A stretch of 20,596 nt of DNA from a virus. The stretch lies in IMG/VR virus record IMGVR_UViG_3300034166_001279, positions 1-20,596 of that record. One strand, 5' to 3'. Position numbers and translations under genes: made by a program. Below the pieces are notes generated by a model. The model saw nothing but the letters and a program-made list of their open reading frames with translations, did not search any database and was not told the DNA's origin. Positions within the stretch are counted from its first letter, which is position 1. Every line of letters starts with the position of its first letter. Of the stretch, positions 12,637 to 19,826 are shown in pieces.

Positions 12637-12739
12637 GCCCGCTAAACGGCCTAGCAGCCCCAAGGTTGAAAGATAATGCTGCGGGGTAGGGTTACCCCTA
12701 GGCTACGAAGGATAATGCAACCTAGGGGCTTGTAGAGGG
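12637..12739. promoter_or_regulatory. Convergent intergenic region with overlapping hairpins
   Basis: This gap separates the ends of the initiator gene and the minus-strand four-gene cluster. CCCCTAGG (12695-12702) pairs with CCTAGGGG (12721-12728). GGGGTA (12683-12688) pairs with TACCCC (12693-12698), which uses some of the same bases, and CCCC at 12658-12661 could pair with GGGG at 12683-12686. A phrase GA(A/G)-G-ATAATGC occurs in both outer loops (12669-12679 and 12708-12718). No T-run follows in either direction. It probably shapes the 3' ends of both transcripts. Confidence 0.45.
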
Positions 12740-12952
12740 TTATTCGTAAACAACTATTTGAGGCGTAGAGTCATTTTTGCAGGCCTTAATGTGCTTCCGT
12801 TCTGTTCTGTTTATCGGCAAATAGTACCTCACGCAAAGATCGTTATTCTCATTTACTGCTACTTTACCAATTCGATACTCTCCGTCTTCGTCCATAACTA
12901 CCGTTGGAGCAGATACGACACCAACAGGAAAACTTTTTAGTTTCTTGCTCAT
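12740..12952 (-). CDS. Small early phage protein, unknown function
   Basis: A 70-residue protein. ATG at 12952 is chosen, with GAGGTAGGATAT just before it; a longer in-frame start at 13030 would overlap the upstream gene. It reads MSKKLKSFPVGVVSAPTVVM, EDGEYRIGKVAVNENNDLCVRY, then a basic segment (INRTERKHIKACKND). It looks like a small beta-rich protein with a basic C-terminal part. No family was recognised. It is the last gene of a four-gene minus-strand cluster of tiny orphans behind a repressible promoter, a typical setting for host-takeover proteins. Confidence 0.65.
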   Translation of the reverse strand: MSKKLKSFPVGVVSAPTVVMDEDGEYRIGKVAVNENNDLCVRYYLPINRTERKHIKACKNDSTPQIVVYE

Positions 12953-12986
12953 ATATCCTACCTCGTTACTAATATTCCTTCTGTTA

Positions 12987-13235
12987 TTACTCAGATAATA
13001 GTGCAAGTAATTCATTGTCAGTGTAATCAAACGTAACCGTATAACCGTGACGCTTTGCCGCCATTACTGCAGAGGTCGCACTATCAAACGTAACGTAGTC
13101 AGACGTAGTACTACCGTGTACGTCACCGTTACTAATGTGAGCCCAATGCCAAGTTTCGCTATCCTGACTCTGACGCACTAGAACCGTTCTATCCTCTGCG
13201 TCACAATGCTCTGCGTGTCTAATGTTGTTGCTCAT
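12987..13235 (-). CDS. Small acidic early phage protein, unknown function
   Basis: An 82-residue protein with ATG at 13235 behind CGGAGGATAT. It is rich in Asp, His and Thr (RHAEHCDAEDRTVLVRQ, SETWHWAHISNG, SDYVTFDSATSAVMAAKRHG) and ends in an acidic patch (DYTDNELLALLSE). The order of predicted elements is strands, one helix (SATSAVMAAKRHG), a strand and a final helix. No family was recognised, and no membrane segment is present. It has the same leader as the other three genes of this cluster. Confidence 0.68.
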   Translation of the reverse strand: MSNNIRHAEHCDAEDRTVLVRQSQDSETWHWAHISNGDVHGSTTSDYVTFDSATSAVMAAKRHGYTVTFDYTDNELLALLSE

Positions 13236-13249
13236 ATATCCTCCGTTGA

Positions 13250-13447
13250 TTAGTTAGCTTTAATCTCTACAGCGTCACCGATATATCTAAGCCCGTCAGC
13301 AGAGCCGAACGCAGGTGAGTAGGTCCAGGCATAATCGTTGGAGCCATAACGCTCGTTCGCTACAATCTCACAATCGTCGTTACTGCTACCCGTGATAGTT
13401 GCAACGTGCTCGTTAGTCTCAATGCTGTAAATGTAAAGTGTGCTCAT
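13250..13447 (-). CDS. Small acidic early phage protein, unknown function
   Basis: A 65-residue protein with ATG at 13447 behind CGGAGAATAT, ending 14 bases before the next start. The opening STLYIYSIETNEHVATITG predicts two strands, followed by SSNDDCEIVANERYG, which may be a helix, and a Tyr/Ser-rich end. This resembles small phage proteins with a strand-helix-strand layout, but I can name no family. Confidence 0.65.
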   Translation of the reverse strand: MSTLYIYSIETNEHVATITGSSNDDCEIVANERYGSNDYAWTYSPAFGSADGLRYIGDAVEIKAN

Positions 13448-13467
13448 ATATTCTCCGTTAATTGGGG

Positions 13468-13677
13468 TTATTTAACTAATCGGCGAATAGAGGGTGTGTC
13501 GCACAACTGTACGAGTTCAACAAATTCACTGCGAGTCAAAAGAATCTCGTCAGTATAGACTGCAACAAGATTGCGCAAACTTGGAAAATATTCTGGAATG
13601 CTGTTTATGTCGAAATTTTCACAAACACACGTATCGACATAATCTGCTATTTGTTCAAGTGTATCAAATTGTTTCAT
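13468..13677 (-). CDS. Small acidic early phage protein, first gene of the cluster
   Basis: A 69-residue protein with ATG at 13677 behind GAAAGGAATAT. It is helical and acidic (DTLEQIADYVDTCVCENFDI, LVAVYTDEILLTRSEFVELV) with a closely spaced Cys pair, C-V-C. No family was recognised. As the first gene after the paired operators at 13711-13752 it should be expressed earliest of the cluster and be under the tightest control. Confidence 0.66.
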   Translation of the reverse strand: MKQFDTLEQIADYVDTCVCENFDINSIPEYFPSLRNLVAVYTDEILLTRSEFVELVQLCDTPSIRRLVK

Positions 13678-13710
13678 ATATTCCTTTCGTTAGTGTGATT
13701 ACTATGTATC

Positions 13711-13752
13711 ACTGTATACAGTCTATCGTATGAGATGCACACTGTCTACAGT
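13711..13752 (-). promoter_or_regulatory. Paired operator palindromes at the early cluster promoter
   Basis: ACTGTATACAGT (13711-13722) is a perfect 12-bp palindrome, and ACTGTCTACAGT (13741-13752) has perfect arms; the two are spaced 30 bp. Read on the minus strand, a TTACTG and a TACGAT 18 bp apart could be -35 and -10, with one operator overlapping the -35 region and the other just past the -10. The rest of the gap up to the HTH gene (13753-13862) holds TTTCGG and an AT-rich block like that at 11893-11920, and nothing else I can name. Confidence 0.68.
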
Positions 13753-13862
13753 AATTTTCGGTATTTGGTTAAAAATCTTTAGGGGGTTTTTATGCCACGT
13801 GATATCAGGTAGTTAGGAATATTGCTTGCAGGGTAATAAGGTAAACAGTTACTCTTATCAAT

Positions 13863-14171
13863 ATGCTTGAGGGATTAAGATATTCAGTGGACAGTAAAGC
13901 AGAGCGATTAAAGTCTATTTACTCGCAGAAGCTTAGGGCTAGGTTTAAGCACACTATTGGCAGACCTAAGGGCAACATCTACTACGAGCTTAGACGTAGG
14001 CTAGGGCTCACACAGACAGAAGCAGGAGCGCTCGTAGGTATTACACAAAAGGCGTGGCAATATCGTGAGCGTGGCAAGGTCATGTACTATCCTTTGGAGA
14101 TAGCTATGTTGCATGAGCTGAGCGGTATGAGCAGTGACGACTTCCTAAGATTACTCAATGATATTGCGTAG
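13863..14171 (+). CDS. HTH (XRE/Cro-like) transcriptional regulator
   Basis: A 102-residue protein from ATG 13863; the ribosome binding site is poor, and a GTG at 13888 behind GAGGGA is an alternative. Residues 1-35 are basic (KAERLKSIYSQKLRARFKH). The helix-turn-helix spans about residues 43-70: YELRRRLGLTQTEAGALVGI then TQKAWQYRERGK, with the turn and recognition helix around GALVGITQKAWQYRE. The end is helical (YPLEIAMLHELSGM, SSDDFLRLLNDI). It is divergent from the early cluster across the paired operators, the classic place for a phage repressor or Cro-like switch protein. That it binds those sites is inference; it could also act on the late operon just downstream. Confidence 0.78.
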   Translation: MLEGLRYSVDSKAERLKSIYSQKLRARFKHTIGRPKGNIYYELRRRLGLTQTEAGALVGITQKAWQYRERGKVMYYPLEIAMLHELSGMSSDDFLRLLNDIA

Positions 14172-14292
14172 TTACCCTGCCTCGGTTAGTTCACGAGAAC
14201 CAGAAAACTACTTACCTATATGACTTTCCTAAATGATTCCAAGGGGTTACAAGCTGGAGAGCCTATTAGAGAATTCCAATTCCAAAAAAAAT

Positions 14293-14320
14293 TTGAAAAC
14301 GGCGAGGTACCGGTTACATA
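14293..14320 (+). promoter_or_regulatory. Possible promoter of the packaging operon
   Basis: In the 220-base gap before the small terminase gene, TTGAAA (14293-14298) is followed after 16 bases by TACATA (14315-14320), with an A-tract just upstream at 14284-14291. The match to a sigma-70 promoter is moderate. The gap otherwise shows only a 43-codon frame without a ribosome binding site. Confidence 0.35.
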
Positions 14321-14391
14321 TATACCCAACCACTCATATAAAAATCCCTAATGTTATCTCAAACCTTGTTTTACGTAGCTGAGGCTAAAAA

Positions 14392-14871
14392 ATGGAAGAT
14401 GAAAGCGATTTAAAACAGGTCGAAGTTATTCAAGACTTGGCTAAAATATCGGAGTCTAAAATAGCGATTGAGGTGGAGCCTCCTGTGCTTAGGGTAGTAC
14501 CTCAGACTAGGGATCATCAGAAAGATGAGCAGTTAGGGTTACAAATACGGGATTTAGCTAGGCATGGCTTGTCTAAGAGTTCTACAGCGTTAACTGCTAG
14601 GGTTAGTGTTTACATCTTAGAGAAGTATTACCTAGAAGAGTTTTTAGAGGGTCAAGCTGAGATGCAAAAAGGTTTAGCTGCTGTAGCTATATCTGAGGCT
14701 ATGAATGGCAATACGCCAATTTTGCTTCATCTGTTAAAGACTAAGCTAGGTTGGAGTGAGCAGCATCAGATTGAGATTAGCGGGGAGGTAAGGAGCGTTG
14801 TCAGTGCCAAGCCGTTATCCAAGGAAGAGTTTATCCAAAAGTACCTTACCGACGACGATAGCACCAATTAG
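14392..14871 (+). CDS. terS: Terminase small subunit-like protein
   Basis: A 159-residue protein with ATG at 14392 and GAGG eight bases upstream. After a charged N-terminus, residues 47-110 give the HTH-like region common in small terminases: LQIRDLARHGLSKSSTALTA, a YILEKYYLEEFLEG phrase, then AISEAMNGNTPILLHLLKTK and LGWSEQ. The pattern of an HTH, a Y-x-x-E-F-x-x-G segment and a GN...LLK...GW end is typical of phage proteins placed just before the large terminase. The subunit recognises the packaging site on phage DNA and hands it to the motor. Its 3' end overlaps the next frame by 68 bases. Confidence 0.75.
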   Translation: MEDESDLKQVEVIQDLAKISESKIAIEVEPPVLRVVPQTRDHQKDEQLGLQIRDLARHGLSKSSTALTARVSVYILEKYYLEEFLEGQAEMQKGLAAVAISEAMNGNTPILLHLLKTKLGWSEQHQIEISGEVRSVVSAKPLSKEEFIQKYLTDDDSTN

Positions 14872-15052
14872 CTATTATCGTTGCCCTAGCTGTTTTTGTG
14901 TTAGTTTAGTTATCACGAGTCGTAAATGGATAAATTGTGGTGGGCACAGGTGTAATGCTTGGTTTAAGTTACAAACTTACCGTGTTAGTCGATTGGAGTA
15001 TGAAACAGTATGGGCATTGAGCACAGTTTTAAAGAATCAGATGAACAAGTAA
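14804..15052 (+). CDS. Ogr/Delta-like zinc-ribbon protein 1
   Basis: An 82-residue frame. GTG 14804 is chosen because AAGGAG lies exactly eight bases upstream (14790-14795); a TTG at 14798 is the alternative. The first third overlaps the small terminase gene. The zinc site is YRCPSC, then 14 residues, then CGGHRC, followed by NAWFKLQTYRVSRLEYE. The C-x2-C...C-x4-C spacing and the aromatic plus Arg tail resemble the Ogr/Delta family of late-gene activators in P2-type phages. The family link is by spacing and tail only. It is directly followed by a second such frame. Confidence 0.6.
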   Translation: MPSRYPRKSLSKSTLPTTIAPISYYRCPSCFCVSLVITSRKWINCGGHRCNAWFKLQTYRVSRLEYETVWALSTVLKNQMNK

Positions 15053-15219
15053 TGCGTTGTCCTGCTTGTGAACACCTATCTACGGTAAAGGTTAGCGATG
15101 AGTTTCCTTATGTGAGTCATTTTGCTGGTGATATGGGGGTTTATTTTGTTTGCCAGAATCCTAAGTGTAATGTGGAGCGGATTTATAATCCTGAAACGGT
15201 AATGGTAAGTGGACGATAG
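15052..15219 (+). CDS. Ogr/Delta-like zinc-ribbon protein 2
   Basis: A 55-residue protein from ATG 15052, which overlaps the previous stop (TAATG) and so begins MRCPAC, as Ogr proteins do; an in-frame ATG at 15010 would add 14 residues. Zinc ligands are Cys3, Cys6, Cys34 and Cys39 (RCPAC ... FVCQNPKC). P2 Ogr has C-x2-C-x22-C-x4-C with a similar CQN-x-x-C second half and a tail Y-E-S-V; here it is C-x2-C-x27-C-x4-C and YNPETVMV. Such proteins bind DNA upstream of late promoters and contact RNA polymerase. It overlaps the large terminase start by 11 bases. Confidence 0.68.
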   Translation: MRCPACEHLSTVKVSDEFPYVSHFAGDMGVYFVCQNPKCNVERIYNPETVMVSGR

Positions 15220-16633
15220 GTTTGCTGAACATAGGGCTGATGAGCATGTTGTATGGGCACCACAAGCTGGCCCACAAGAGGCTTTAATTGCCTGCCCTAT
15301 AACACTAGTGGGTTATGGTGGTGCTAGAGGTGGCGGTAAGACTGACGGGGTACTAGGTAAGTTTGCTATTAAGCAAGAGCAATTAGGGGCTGATTTTAAT
15401 GCTATCTTTTTTCGTAAAGAACTTCCTCAAGCTGATGACCTTATTGAGCGCGCCAAGCAGATTTACCTACCCCTTAAAGCGCATTGGCAGGACCAGAAAA
15501 AGCAGTTTACCTTCGTGTCGGGTGGTCGCTTACGTTTTAGACCTTTAGCGAATGACGCTGACGCTGAAAAGTACCAAGGCCAGAACCTCTCAGATTGCGC
15601 TATAGAAGAAGCTGGTAACTATGCCGACCCAAGCTGTATCTGGAAGCTATTTGGAGCACTGCGAGGCAAGGGAGGCGGTCAAATCATCCTTACATTCAAC
15701 CCCGGTGGTATAGGGCACAGTTGGCTAAAGGAATTGTTTATCAAGCCAGCACCAAAAGGCATGAAAGTGCTTGCTAAAGACCTGCCTAACGGCGCTAGTT
15801 TTGACTACATCTACATTCCAAGTAGGGTGCATGATAACCAGATATTGTTAGCTCGTGACCCTGAATACATTAATCGCTTGCACATGGTTGGTAGTCCAGA
15901 GCTGGTGCGGGCTTGGCTAGAAGGAGACTTTGAAATCCATGAGGGTAGTTACTTTCCTGAGTTTAGCTCTAAACATATCATTGCTGCTTTTAACGTCCCT
16001 CAACACTGGCCTCGTTATTTGGGCTATGACTGGGGTTATCGTAGCCCTTTTGCTGCTATCTGGGGTGCTGTTAGTTCTGGACGTGATGATAGAGGTAACG
16101 AAGTACCATATCCAAAAGGAGCTATTATCATCTATCGCGAAATGTGGGGAAAAGGAGTTGATAACGTCGAGCAGGCTAACAGAATTGCATCAGTTTCCGT
16201 GGGAGAAAATGCAGTAGCTGTTGCTGACCCTAGTATCTTCAATCATGAGGGTGGCCCAAGTATAAACGACCAATTTACAACAGTCTTTAGTAAGTACAAG
16301 CAAATGGGCTTTAGAGCTGCTGATAATGATCGTATCTCTGGGTGGTCCCAAATTAGACAAAGGCTAGTCGCTAAACCTCCGTTACTTTACATATTTGCTA
16401 CTTGCCCGTACTTGCTAGAAACTTTACCATCTATGTCAATAGACAAACGAAGACCAGAAGATTTGGACACAAGCGGTAATGATCATGCTTGTGACGCTTT
16501 ACGATACCTCTGCAAAGCACGTTTAATTGATTCTCAATGGGAGCAACCAGCAGAAGTATTCAACAAAGGCTTGGTTAAATTACAAAGTTATATTGCAAAA
16601 GTACGAGCTAGAAACTCTAAGAGCAAAATATGA
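15209..16633 (+). CDS. terL: Terminase large subunit
   Basis: A 474-residue protein from GTG 15209, with no strong ribosome binding site and an overlap with the preceding gene that suggests coupling. The ATPase half has Walker A GGARGGGKTDG (residues 37-47) and Walker B DCAIEEAG (129-136), followed by a coupling motif in LTFNPGG. The nuclease half has GYDWGYRSP (Asp274), VADPSIF (Asp340) and NDHACDALRY (Asp425 and Asp429), the acidic cluster of the RNase H-like headful or site-specific nuclease. It powers DNA translocation through the portal and cuts the concatemer. It overlaps the portal start by four bases (ATGA). All key motifs are present, so it should be functional. Confidence 0.95.
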   Translation: MDDRFAEHRADEHVVWAPQAGPQEALIACPITLVGYGGARGGGKTDGVLGKFAIKQEQLGADFNAIFFRKELPQADDLIERAKQIYLPLKAHWQDQKKQFTFVSGGRLRFRPLANDADAEKYQGQNLSDCAIEEAGNYADPSCIWKLFGALRGKGGGQIILTFNPGGIGHSWLKELFIKPAPKGMKVLAKDLPNGASFDYIYIPSRVHDNQILLARDPEYINRLHMVGSPELVRAWLEGDFEIHEGSYFPEFSSKHIIAAFNVPQHWPRYLGYDWGYRSPFAAIWGAVSSGRDDRGNEVPYPKGAIIIYREMWGKGVDNVEQANRIASVSVGENAVAVADPSIFNHEGGPSINDQFTTVFSKYKQMGFRAADNDRISGWSQIRQRLVAKPPLLYIFATCPYLLETLPSMSIDKRRPEDLDTSGNDHACDALRYLCKARLIDSQWEQPAEVFNKGLVKLQSYIAKVRARNSKSKI

Positions 16634-19200
16634 AAAAACAACCTGTATCACTCATTAAAAAGTATTCAGGTCGCTGGTGGAAAGCTCAGATTTCTGATGC
16701 AGAAACAAGACGTAAAAAGTTTATTCAAGACGCTGAAGAGTCAATTCGGGTTTATAACGCGCATAGACAAATAGACACACTACGAGATGCACAGCGACGT
16801 TTAAATGTTTGGTGGTATTGCATTAATACGTTGTTACCTGCTTATTACAGCTCAACACCTAAAGCCGAAGTAAACTTACGTAAAAGAGCAGGTGGCATAC
16901 CCTACGAACTAGGCAGCATTATCATAGAACGCAACACTCAGTATGCAATGGATTGCAACTTTGATTTTGACAAGATTGGCTATCAAGCAGCTCTGCAATT
17001 TTTGCTTACTGGACAAGCCGTTTTATGGGCTAGGTACGTAGCTAAGTTTGAAACAATTTTTCAAGAGATTGCTATTATCAAAGACCCAAGCGGAGCTTAT
17101 TTAGATGGGAATGGACAGCCTTACGAAGACGATTTAGAAGGCTTTACAGAAACAACAGGTGGCATCTTAATCAAATCTGTAGAAGTAGAGCAAAAAACAG
17201 ATGAAAAAACTGTTTTAGAAGTTATTTCTTACAGTGATTACTTTTGCTCTGATGCTCGAAATGAGCAAGAAATAGAATGGCAGGCTAGACGTGCGTTCTT
17301 AGACAGGGACCAAGCAAAAGACCTGTTTGGCGACGTTGTTGCAGAAGAACTAAACTATGACAGTTTTCCAGAGGTTATCAAAAAAGACATAGCCCGAAAA
17401 GAAGATAAGTTTGAAGGTAAGGCAGAAGTATTTGAAATTTGGTGCCAAGCAACAAACAAAGTTTATTGGATACAAAAAGGTGGTGATAAAACCATTATTG
17501 AAGAGATGGAGCCCCCCATCAAATTTGAAGGGTTTTATCCCTGCTCGGTTATACGACAATCTATTGATCCAGATAGCGTAATTCCAGTATCTGATTACGC
17601 CCATGTTAAAGACCAAATTCTAGAAGTAGAGCGGCTTACAACTCGTATCCATGCTGTCACTCAAGCAATACGCACTAACTTTGCTTATGACAGCGCTATG
17701 GGCCGCACCATTGAACAAATCTTTGAAGACGACCTAAAGGGTGTCCCTGTCGATAATTGGCCTGCTAATCGCGGCAGAGGCGGCTTGCAAGGGTCAATGG
17801 AATTTGCTCCATTTGAGCCATTTGCAAATGCACTCAATGTTCTTCAAGAAATTCGACAAAATGCTTTACAGCAGCTTTACGAAACGCTGAAAGTTTCTGA
17901 TCTATTACGTGGCACCTCAGAACAATACAAATCTGCTACGGCCAACAGGCTAGAAAACCAGTGGTCGTCAATGGGGCTAATTGTACGACAGAACATGTTT
18001 ACCAAGTTTATGTCGGACGCTATCGCTAAACTTGGCGCTATTATCTGCGAACAATTTGATGAAGCTAGGATTTTAGAAATTGGAGATGCTACAGCTCTTA
18101 TTGAGCCTATTATCTTTATACCAACGCCACCTCCCGCGCCAATGCCAGAACCAGGGCAAGAAGGTATGCTACCAGTTGAGCTACCTCCTATAGCTCCACA
18201 GCCAGATCCTCTAATGCTTATCGAGGATATGAAGCGTCAAATTATTGACATACTACGCGACGACACTAAACGTAGTTACCGTATTCAAATAGCGTCAGAT
18301 TCTATGGTAGCTATAGACCAACAGCAGCAACAACAAGAAGGACAAGCGTTAATTGCTACAGCAGGACAATTCTTTGACCAAATGCGAGGACTGATCGAGC
18401 AGTTTCCGCCGTTAGTAGAATTCAGTATTGCCTTGTTTCAAAACACAATTAAACGGATGAAAGGAGGCAAAGAGCTTGATGGTATCTTTACTAAAGCCCT
18501 TAGTCAGATTGGTGAAATTGCTGCGGCGAAGGAAGAGGCAGCTAAACAACCGCCGCCGCCAGACCCAGTCATGCAAGAAGTGCAAGGCCGATTGCAAATA
18601 GCGCAAATAGAATCTCAAGCTAGATTGCAACAAGCTCAAATGGAGGCTCAAGACAAAGCTGTTAAGAATCAGCTTGCCATGCAAGATCAGCAGCTTAAGA
18701 TGCAGCGTGATCAACTTGAGGCTCAACTTCGTGTTCAAGACCAGCAATTTAAAGAGTTTATTGAGCAGCAAAAGCTAGGTATCGATCAACAAGAAGTGCA
18801 AATTAAAGCACAAAGTGTGCAAGTAGATATGCTTAAAGTGCAATCATCAGCTCAATCTGAAGCTGATAAAACACTTATTAAGCAAGAATCAAGCCAAATG
18901 CAGCACATCCTTGAAATTCAAAAACTCGAACTTGAGCAAATGCGTATACGGTTATCTGAGTCCGAAAAACTCATGGAAGAACGCAGACTTGCTTCAGATA
19001 GCGCTTTAGAGCAACTTAAAGTGCGGATGGAAAGTATAAACACTACAAACGCAGCGGTTGAATCTAGCGCAGCAAAACAGCAGCCAATAGTAATAAATAA
19101 TATTATTCCAAAAGCTAGTAAGAAGTTAGGTACGATTGGAACTGATGTTTTTGGAAACACAACTTTGTCTATTGATAACATTGATGATGATAAGGATTAG
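16630..19200 (+). CDS. Portal protein, P22-like, with long coiled-coil C-terminus
   Basis: An 856-residue protein whose ATG overlaps the terminase stop. The N-terminal part (RWWKAQISDAETRRKKFIQD, RRLNVWWYCINTLLPAYYSS) and the middle (VSDYAHVKDQILEVERLTTR, SDLLRGTSEQYKSATANRLE) match podovirus-type portals of the P22 kind. Dodecameric portals form the packaging vertex. A Pro-rich hinge lies near residues 500-530 (TPPPAPMPEPGQEGMLPVEL). From about residue 640 to 810 the chain is Gln/Lys/Glu-rich with heptad-like pattern (LRVQDQQFKEFIEQQKLGID), a long coiled coil that would form a barrel inside the capsid. At 856 residues it is longer than P22's 725, the excess being the coil. Confidence 0.85.
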   Translation: MKKQPVSLIKKYSGRWWKAQISDAETRRKKFIQDAEESIRVYNAHRQIDTLRDAQRRLNVWWYCINTLLPAYYSSTPKAEVNLRKRAGGIPYELGSIIIERNTQYAMDCNFDFDKIGYQAALQFLLTGQAVLWARYVAKFETIFQEIAIIKDPSGAYLDGNGQPYEDDLEGFTETTGGILIKSVEVEQKTDEKTVLEVISYSDYFCSDARNEQEIEWQARRAFLDRDQAKDLFGDVVAEELNYDSFPEVIKKDIARKEDKFEGKAEVFEIWCQATNKVYWIQKGGDKTIIEEMEPPIKFEGFYPCSVIRQSIDPDSVIPVSDYAHVKDQILEVERLTTRIHAVTQAIRTNFAYDSAMGRTIEQIFEDDLKGVPVDNWPANRGRGGLQGSMEFAPFEPFANALNVLQEIRQNALQQLYETLKVSDLLRGTSEQYKSATANRLENQWSSMGLIVRQNMFTKFMSDAIAKLGAIICEQFDEARILEIGDATALIEPIIFIPTPPPAPMPEPGQEGMLPVELPPIAPQPDPLMLIEDMKRQIIDILRDDTKRSYRIQIASDSMVAIDQQQQQQEGQALIATAGQFFDQMRGLIEQFPPLVEFSIALFQNTIKRMKGGKELDGIFTKALSQIGEIAAAKEEAAKQPPPPDPVMQEVQGRLQIAQIESQARLQQAQMEAQDKAVKNQLAMQDQQLKMQRDQLEAQLRVQDQQFKEFIEQQKLGIDQQEVQIKAQSVQVDMLKVQSSAQSEADKTLIKQESSQMQHILEIQKLELEQMRIRLSESEKLMEERRLASDSALEQLKVRMESINTTNAAVESSAAKQQPIVINNIIPKASKKLGTIGTDVFGNTTLSIDNIDDDKD

Positions 19201-19203
19201 ATT

Positions 19204-19644
19204 ATGTCTATGACTAACGCTGCTGAAGCAGCACTTCTTGATTTGCTTTTTTTAAACACAGATTGGGCTAACATTGGCGATGTTGCTGGATTGCAAAACT
19301 CAGCTACGGCTGGAAGTTTCTTCATCTCGCTTCATACTGCTGATCCAGGCGAAGCTGGCAATCAATCAACCAGCGAAGCATCATATACTGGATATGCTCG
19401 CGTTGCTGTAGCTCGTACTGCTGGTGGATGGACTCGCACAAGCAGCACTATTGCAAACACCGCACTTGTTCAGTTTGCTCAATGTACTGGTGGTTCGTCG
19501 ATTGTAACACACTTTGGTATTGGAACTGATTCTACTGGTACAGGAAACTTACTTCTCAAAGGTGCTCTTACATCATCGCTTTCAATTTCCACCGGAATCC
19601 AGCCACAGTTTGCCGCTGGTGCTATGACTGCTAGTGTCGATTAA
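19204..19644 (+). CDS. Virion structural protein, small phage tail-fibre-like family
   Basis: A 146-residue protein with ATG at 19204 and AAGGA about nine bases upstream. After a helical start (AAEAALLDLLFLNTDW) the sequence is Ser/Thr/Gly-rich: SFFISLHTADPGEAGNQS, SEASYTGYARVAVART, CTGGSSIVTHFGIGTD and LLLKGALTSSLSISTGIQP. The phrases LHTADPG, EASYTGYARVAV and THFGIG are ones I recognise from a common family of small phage structural proteins, often annotated as tail fibre protein; its exact place in the virion is uncertain. It follows the portal by three bases, so it belongs to the head or tail assembly set. Confidence 0.7.
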   Translation: MSMTNAAEAALLDLLFLNTDWANIGDVAGLQNSATAGSFFISLHTADPGEAGNQSTSEASYTGYARVAVARTAGGWTRTSSTIANTALVQFAQCTGGSSIVTHFGIGTDSTGTGNLLLKGALTSSLSISTGIQPQFAAGAMTASVD

Positions 19645-19826
19645 TGAAAACTGCGGCCCAGCAAGCAATAGATGAGCAAACATTGCAACCACTATTTAAA
19701 TGTGGTGATTGCGATGAAATTATCATTGTTTTCAGTGGCCGCTTTTTTCGTACTTGTGAACATACAAATGCTGTAATTATTGCAACATCTGAAGCAGCAA
19801 AGGCGGTGACAAGTGGCAATAACTAG
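19644..19826 (+). CDS. Small zinc-ribbon-like protein
   Basis: A 60-residue frame with an ATG overlapping the previous stop (TAATG) and no clear ribosome binding site. It reads MKTAAQQAIDEQTLQPLFKC, with C-G-D-C and FFRTCEHTNAV giving a C-x2-C-x13-C-x-H set of possible metal ligands, and an Ala-rich helical tail. Phage head operons often hold such short proteins, but no family was recognised. It overlaps the next gene by 14 bases, which supports real translation. Confidence 0.55.
   Translation: MKTAAQQAIDEQTLQPLFKCGDCDEIIIVFSGRFFRTCEHTNAVIIATSEAAKAVTSGNN

Noticed and set aside
13792-13812. Six-codon leader frame behind AGGGGG before the HTH gene
   Set aside because: A leader-peptide attenuator was considered, but no terminator hairpin or codon pattern supports it.
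14220-14351. 43-codon plus-strand frame before the small terminase gene
   Set aside because: No ribosome binding site and no family resemblance; too short to support.
14798-14803. TTG start for the first zinc-ribbon frame
   Set aside because: AAGGAG is only two bases upstream of this TTG, too close; GTG 14804 has the ideal spacing.
15930-16217. Hydrophobic 95-codon frame inside the large terminase gene, with AAGGAG upstream
   Set aside because: It looks like a membrane protein, but it is fully inside the conserved nuclease domain in a shifted frame, and the hydrophobic bias follows from that coding. The AAGGAG spells codons of the terminase. Worth only a ribosome-profiling glance.
18412-18771. 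Leu-rich minus-strand frame opposite the portal coiled coil
   Set aside because: Gln/Glu/Lys codons read in reverse give Leu/Phe; a simple shadow.
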